Assembly (NCBI GenBank): GCA_900258555.1
Contig: LT984854.1
Location: forward strand, 987,071 to 1,047,283
DNA: 60,213 nt
Direction: 5' to 3'
From: an uncultured Desulfobacterium sp.
Lineage (GTDB): Bacteria > Desulfobacterota > DSM-4660 > Desulfatiglandales > Desulfatiglandaceae
The notes under the pieces were generated by a model. That model did not search any database. It worked only from the letters and a program-made list of their open reading frames with translations, and was not told the DNA's origin. Below, one piece after another: positions 58,451-60,213 of the stretch (positions are counted from its first letter, which is position 1; each line of letters starts with the position of its first letter). The translations under genes were made by a program, and so were the position numbers.

Positions 58451-59459
58451 AACTTGTAGCCTTCCTGTTTGAGGCTATTGTCACGGCTAGTCTTATGGCC
58501 GCTGAAAGGCTTTTTTCATCGGCCTTTCCGGTCCCTGCAATATCATAGGCAGTGCCATGATCTACAGATGTCCTGACTATGGGAAGCCCAAGGGTCACAT
58601 TTACTGCATCTGAAAAGTGCATAAGCTTAAGGGGAATAAGCCCCTGATCGTGATACATGACCACAACCGCATCAAATTGACCGGATATCGCCTTAAAAAA
58701 CAATGTATCAGCGGGAAGGGGCCCGACAAGGTCATATCCATCAGTGACGGCCTTTTTAACCGCCGGTGAAATTATCCGTTCTTCTTCATCTCCGAATATT
58801 CCTCCCTCCCCTGCATGGGGATTGAGTGCGGCCACGGCCAGTCGGGCGTTTTTTATTCCGAAGTCATCTCTGAGCGCCTTGGCGGTGATCATAATAGTCT
58901 TGTAGACCATGTCCGTTGTAAGGTTGATCGGGACCTCCCTCAGGGCGCAATGAATGGTTACAAGCGCTACGCGCAGCCTTTGGCCTGCTAGCATCATCAC
59001 ATATTGATCGCAATCTGTCAGATGTGCGATAAGCTCTGTATGACCGTCATAATTAAAGCCTGCTTGATGCATCAGGGCCTTATTTATAGGGCAGGTCGCC
59101 ATTGCTGCAAGCCTTCCCTTTTGGATCAAGTCCACGGCCCTGTATATATATTCCACCATTGCCCTGGCACCTGCGACAGTCGGCATCCCGGGTTGCATGT
59201 GTTCTTTATTGAGCCTTGATAAGGCCATAACATCAATCAAACCAGGGGCTGATCGGGCATCAGAGGGATCGCTGATAATATTTAACGATAAATCGGCTGT
59301 GATAATTGCAAGGACAGAGGAAAGTACGCCCGGGTCTCCAAGGACTACAGGCCTGCAATCGGCGTAAATGTCTCCATCAGCCAAGGTCTTGACAATAATC
59401 TCCGGTCCGACTCCCGCTGGATCGCCCATAGTGATGCCCACTAACGGCCTTTCATGCAT
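58440..59459 (-). CDS. pdxA: 4-hydroxythreonine-4-phosphate dehydrogenase (PdxA)
   Basis: From ATG 59459 (GAGGT site) the protein has 339 residues; an upstream in-frame start at 59513 adds 18 residues not seen in the family. Motifs: [18 protein letters not shown] at the N-terminus, then [23 protein letters not shown] (metal His), [15 protein letters not shown] (metal His), [13 protein letters not shown] (metal His) and [13 protein letters not shown]. It oxidises 4-phosphohydroxy-threonine in vitamin B6 synthesis. All metal-binding His residues are present. It overlaps uvrA by 11 bases. Confidence 0.95.
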   Translation of the reverse strand: MHERPLVGITMGDPAGVGPEIIVKTLADGDIYADCRPVVLGDPGVLSSVLAIITADLSLNIISDPSDARSAPGLIDVMALSRLNKEHMQPGMPTVAGARAMVEYIYRAVDLIQKGRLAAMATCPINKALMHQAGFNYDGHTELIAHLTDCDQYVMMLAGQRLRVALVTIHCALREVPINLTTDMVYKTIMITAKALRDDFGIKNARLAVAALNPHAGEGGIFGDEEERIISPAVKKAVTDGYDLVGPLPADTLFFKAISGQFDAVVVMYHDQGLIPLKLMHFSDAVNVTLGLPIVRTSVDHGTAYDIAGTGKADEKSLSAAIRLAVTIASNRKATSYGK

Positions 59460-59618
59460 TGCCGGCACCTCGCAAGATAAAGATGATAGTAATTGAAAAA
59501 ATATTGAACCCACGCAGAGAAGTCAAGCACTGAGGTTTGGAAAGAACTTAGCTGTCAGCGCTCGGCTTTTATGCGGCAATCAGGCCTAATGGGAGGTAAA
59601 CGGGGAGAAGAGAAACCT

Positions 59619-59664
59619 GCCTCGATTTTGGAAAAAATTGCTATTCTCGGAAAGCCTCCTAGGA
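59619..59664. repeat. Half copy of the 150-bp palindromic element
   Basis: These 46 bases match the right half of the element at 50977-51126 at 43 of 46 positions (GCCTCGATTTTGG...AGCCTCCTAGGA). The outer end overlaps the stop codon of the zinc-ribbon gene at 59659. The left half is absent, so this is a truncated copy. Confidence 0.75.
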
Positions 59665-60123
59665 GATATATCTCCGCTCTTCTCCAGTTCGCCGGTCGGC
59701 CCCGTTTCTGCGGCCGGGGCTATAATATCCTATCGGATGACCTTCCTTGTCAATAATGGGGATAAAATCATGCTCCGGGGTCCAGAACGGCAGGGCCTCG
59801 AATTTCCATGCGGCCCTTCTATTGGCTAATTGCCTTCGTTCAAGGCCTGAGCGTTTCTCGAAATAACTTTTGATATATAAATTAACATCTTCAGGCGGTC
59901 CTGACCGAATCTTTGCCCTCTTTATCACATAAAACCTGGAACCACACCTTCCACACCTTGCTTTCCCACTTTTATTGATGGGGATTTTGGAATCATCAAC
60001 CTTGTATGCTTTTTTGCAGCTTGGACACACAATGCTCAATTTGTCACTTCCTACAGACTTAAGATATCTTTTCTCGAATAAATGGCAACGAGATTCAAAT
60101 TCGGCAAGTGAAGATAAGTGCAT
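59659..60123 (-). CDS. Zinc-ribbon protein with RRxGxDRR tail
   Basis: A 154-residue protein. Residues ~33-66 form a zinc ribbon of the MJ0042 type (CPSCKKAYKV...CGRCGSRFYV, two Cys pairs). The C-terminal part has a central aromatic segment (FEALPFWTPEHDFIPI) and ends with RRNGADRRTGEERR; an earlier RSGLERRQLANRR repeat is also present. The same Arg/Asp motif occurs in the 48-residue protein at 27.2 kb. Zinc ribbons of this type often act in gene control or as small binding modules. Function unknown. The stop codon lies in a half copy of the extragenic repeat. Confidence 0.65.
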   Translation of the reverse strand: MHLSSLAEFESRCHLFEKRYLKSVGSDKLSIVCPSCKKAYKVDDSKIPINKSGKARCGRCGSRFYVIKRAKIRSGPPEDVNLYIKSYFEKRSGLERRQLANRRAAWKFEALPFWTPEHDFIPIIDKEGHPIGYYSPGRRNGADRRTGEERRYIS

Positions 60124-60148
60124 ATTAATGTCCCTTTCAGGGATGGTT

Positions 60149-60196
60149 GAAATCCCTCGCCTTTAGGCGAAGAAAAGTTAATACATGTCGCTATGC
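60149..60196. other. Two small perfect hairpins at the window edge
   Basis: TCGCC-TTTA-GGCGA (from about 60157) and GTCGC-TAT-GCGAC (from about 60188) follow each other within 50 bases upstream of the zinc-ribbon gene. They could belong to a larger repeat or control region beyond the window. Too little is visible to name it. Confidence 0.3.
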
Positions 60197-60213
60197 GACG
60201 TTATCAACTGGGT

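Noticed and set aside
60130-60213. Possible start of a CRISPR array or repeat at the right edge
   Set aside because: Only two unlike short hairpins are visible and no repeated unit with spacers.
1-60213. tRNA or rRNA genes
   Set aside because: No cloverleaf-like sequence with a convincing T-loop and no rRNA-like sequence was recognised by eye; a covariance-model search would be needed to exclude them.

Overview
This window reads as part of the chromosome of a strictly anaerobic bacterium, most likely a Desulfobacterota (deltaproteobacterial) lineage. The pointers are a siroheme-decarboxylase-type haem gene beside hemL, a BadF/HgdB-type acyl-CoA dehydratase activase set, a Rex redox repressor, a split ATP-synthase locus (AtpZ, subunit I, a and c only), an AmmeMemoRadiSam system and eight radical SAM enzymes in 60 kb. 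I found no tRNA or rRNA gene and no CRISPR array.

Layout. Positions 1-9.6 kb (all minus strand) are an accessory region. It holds a PLD-nuclease/DUF6361 pair that runs off the left edge, a dual-specificity phosphatase, a HEPN/MNT pair, an ADP-ribosylglycohydrolase, YoeB/YefM, a MerR regulator with a shortened VIT-domain protein, and the remains of a HigBA pair. Positions 9.6-26 kb carry a large lipid/polyene-type biosynthetic cluster: a B12-type radical SAM enzyme, a ketoreductase and a dehydratase on the minus strand; then, on the plus strand, ACP, fused KS-CLF, dehydratase, ACP, two tandem radical SAM enzymes, two ketosynthases, a hotdog thioesterase, a PKS-type dehydratase, a PlsY-like acyltransferase and an RND-like membrane protein fused to a methyltransferase. 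Positions 26-32.4 kb hold a small flagellar-type pair behind a sigma-28-like promoter, then a signalling block: a degenerate NtrC-like protein, a radical SAM enzyme, a REC-histidine kinase and a canonical NtrC protein.

Positions 33.7-48 kb return to lipid chemistry: a CrtI-like oxidoreductase, an exported AmmeMemoRadiSam A/S pair around a spermidine-synthase-like membrane protein, an activase with two HgdB-like proteins, an LpxL-like acyltransferase, another B12-type radical SAM enzyme, a FabD-like acyltransferase and FabZ. From 48 kb onward the content is mainly housekeeping: a GH13 glycosidase, a YhcC-like radical SAM protein, ahbB-hemL, atpZ-atpI-atpB-atpE, rex, uvrA, pdxA and a zinc-ribbon protein.

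How the parts may work together (inference). The genes at 9.6-26 kb and 33.7-47.8 kb together supply ACPs, chain-extending ketosynthases, ketoreductase, several dehydratases, a malonyl transferase, a desaturase-like flavoenzyme, radical SAM tailoring enzymes and lipid acyltransferases. That set could make an unusual polyunsaturated or cyclised acyl chain and place it on a membrane lipid. It resembles aryl-polyene clusters in its FabG/FabZ/KS-CLF/thioesterase/MMPL/methyltransferase content. It also resembles the ladderane-type gene sets proposed for anammox bacteria in combining FabF, radical SAM and CrtI-like enzymes, but the product cannot be read from sequence.

The most unusual non-coding signal is a family of three long-stem elements at 43.06, 43.45 and 47.10 kb. 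Each has a loop of 150-154 bases, with arms that differ between copies yet stay self-complementary within each copy.
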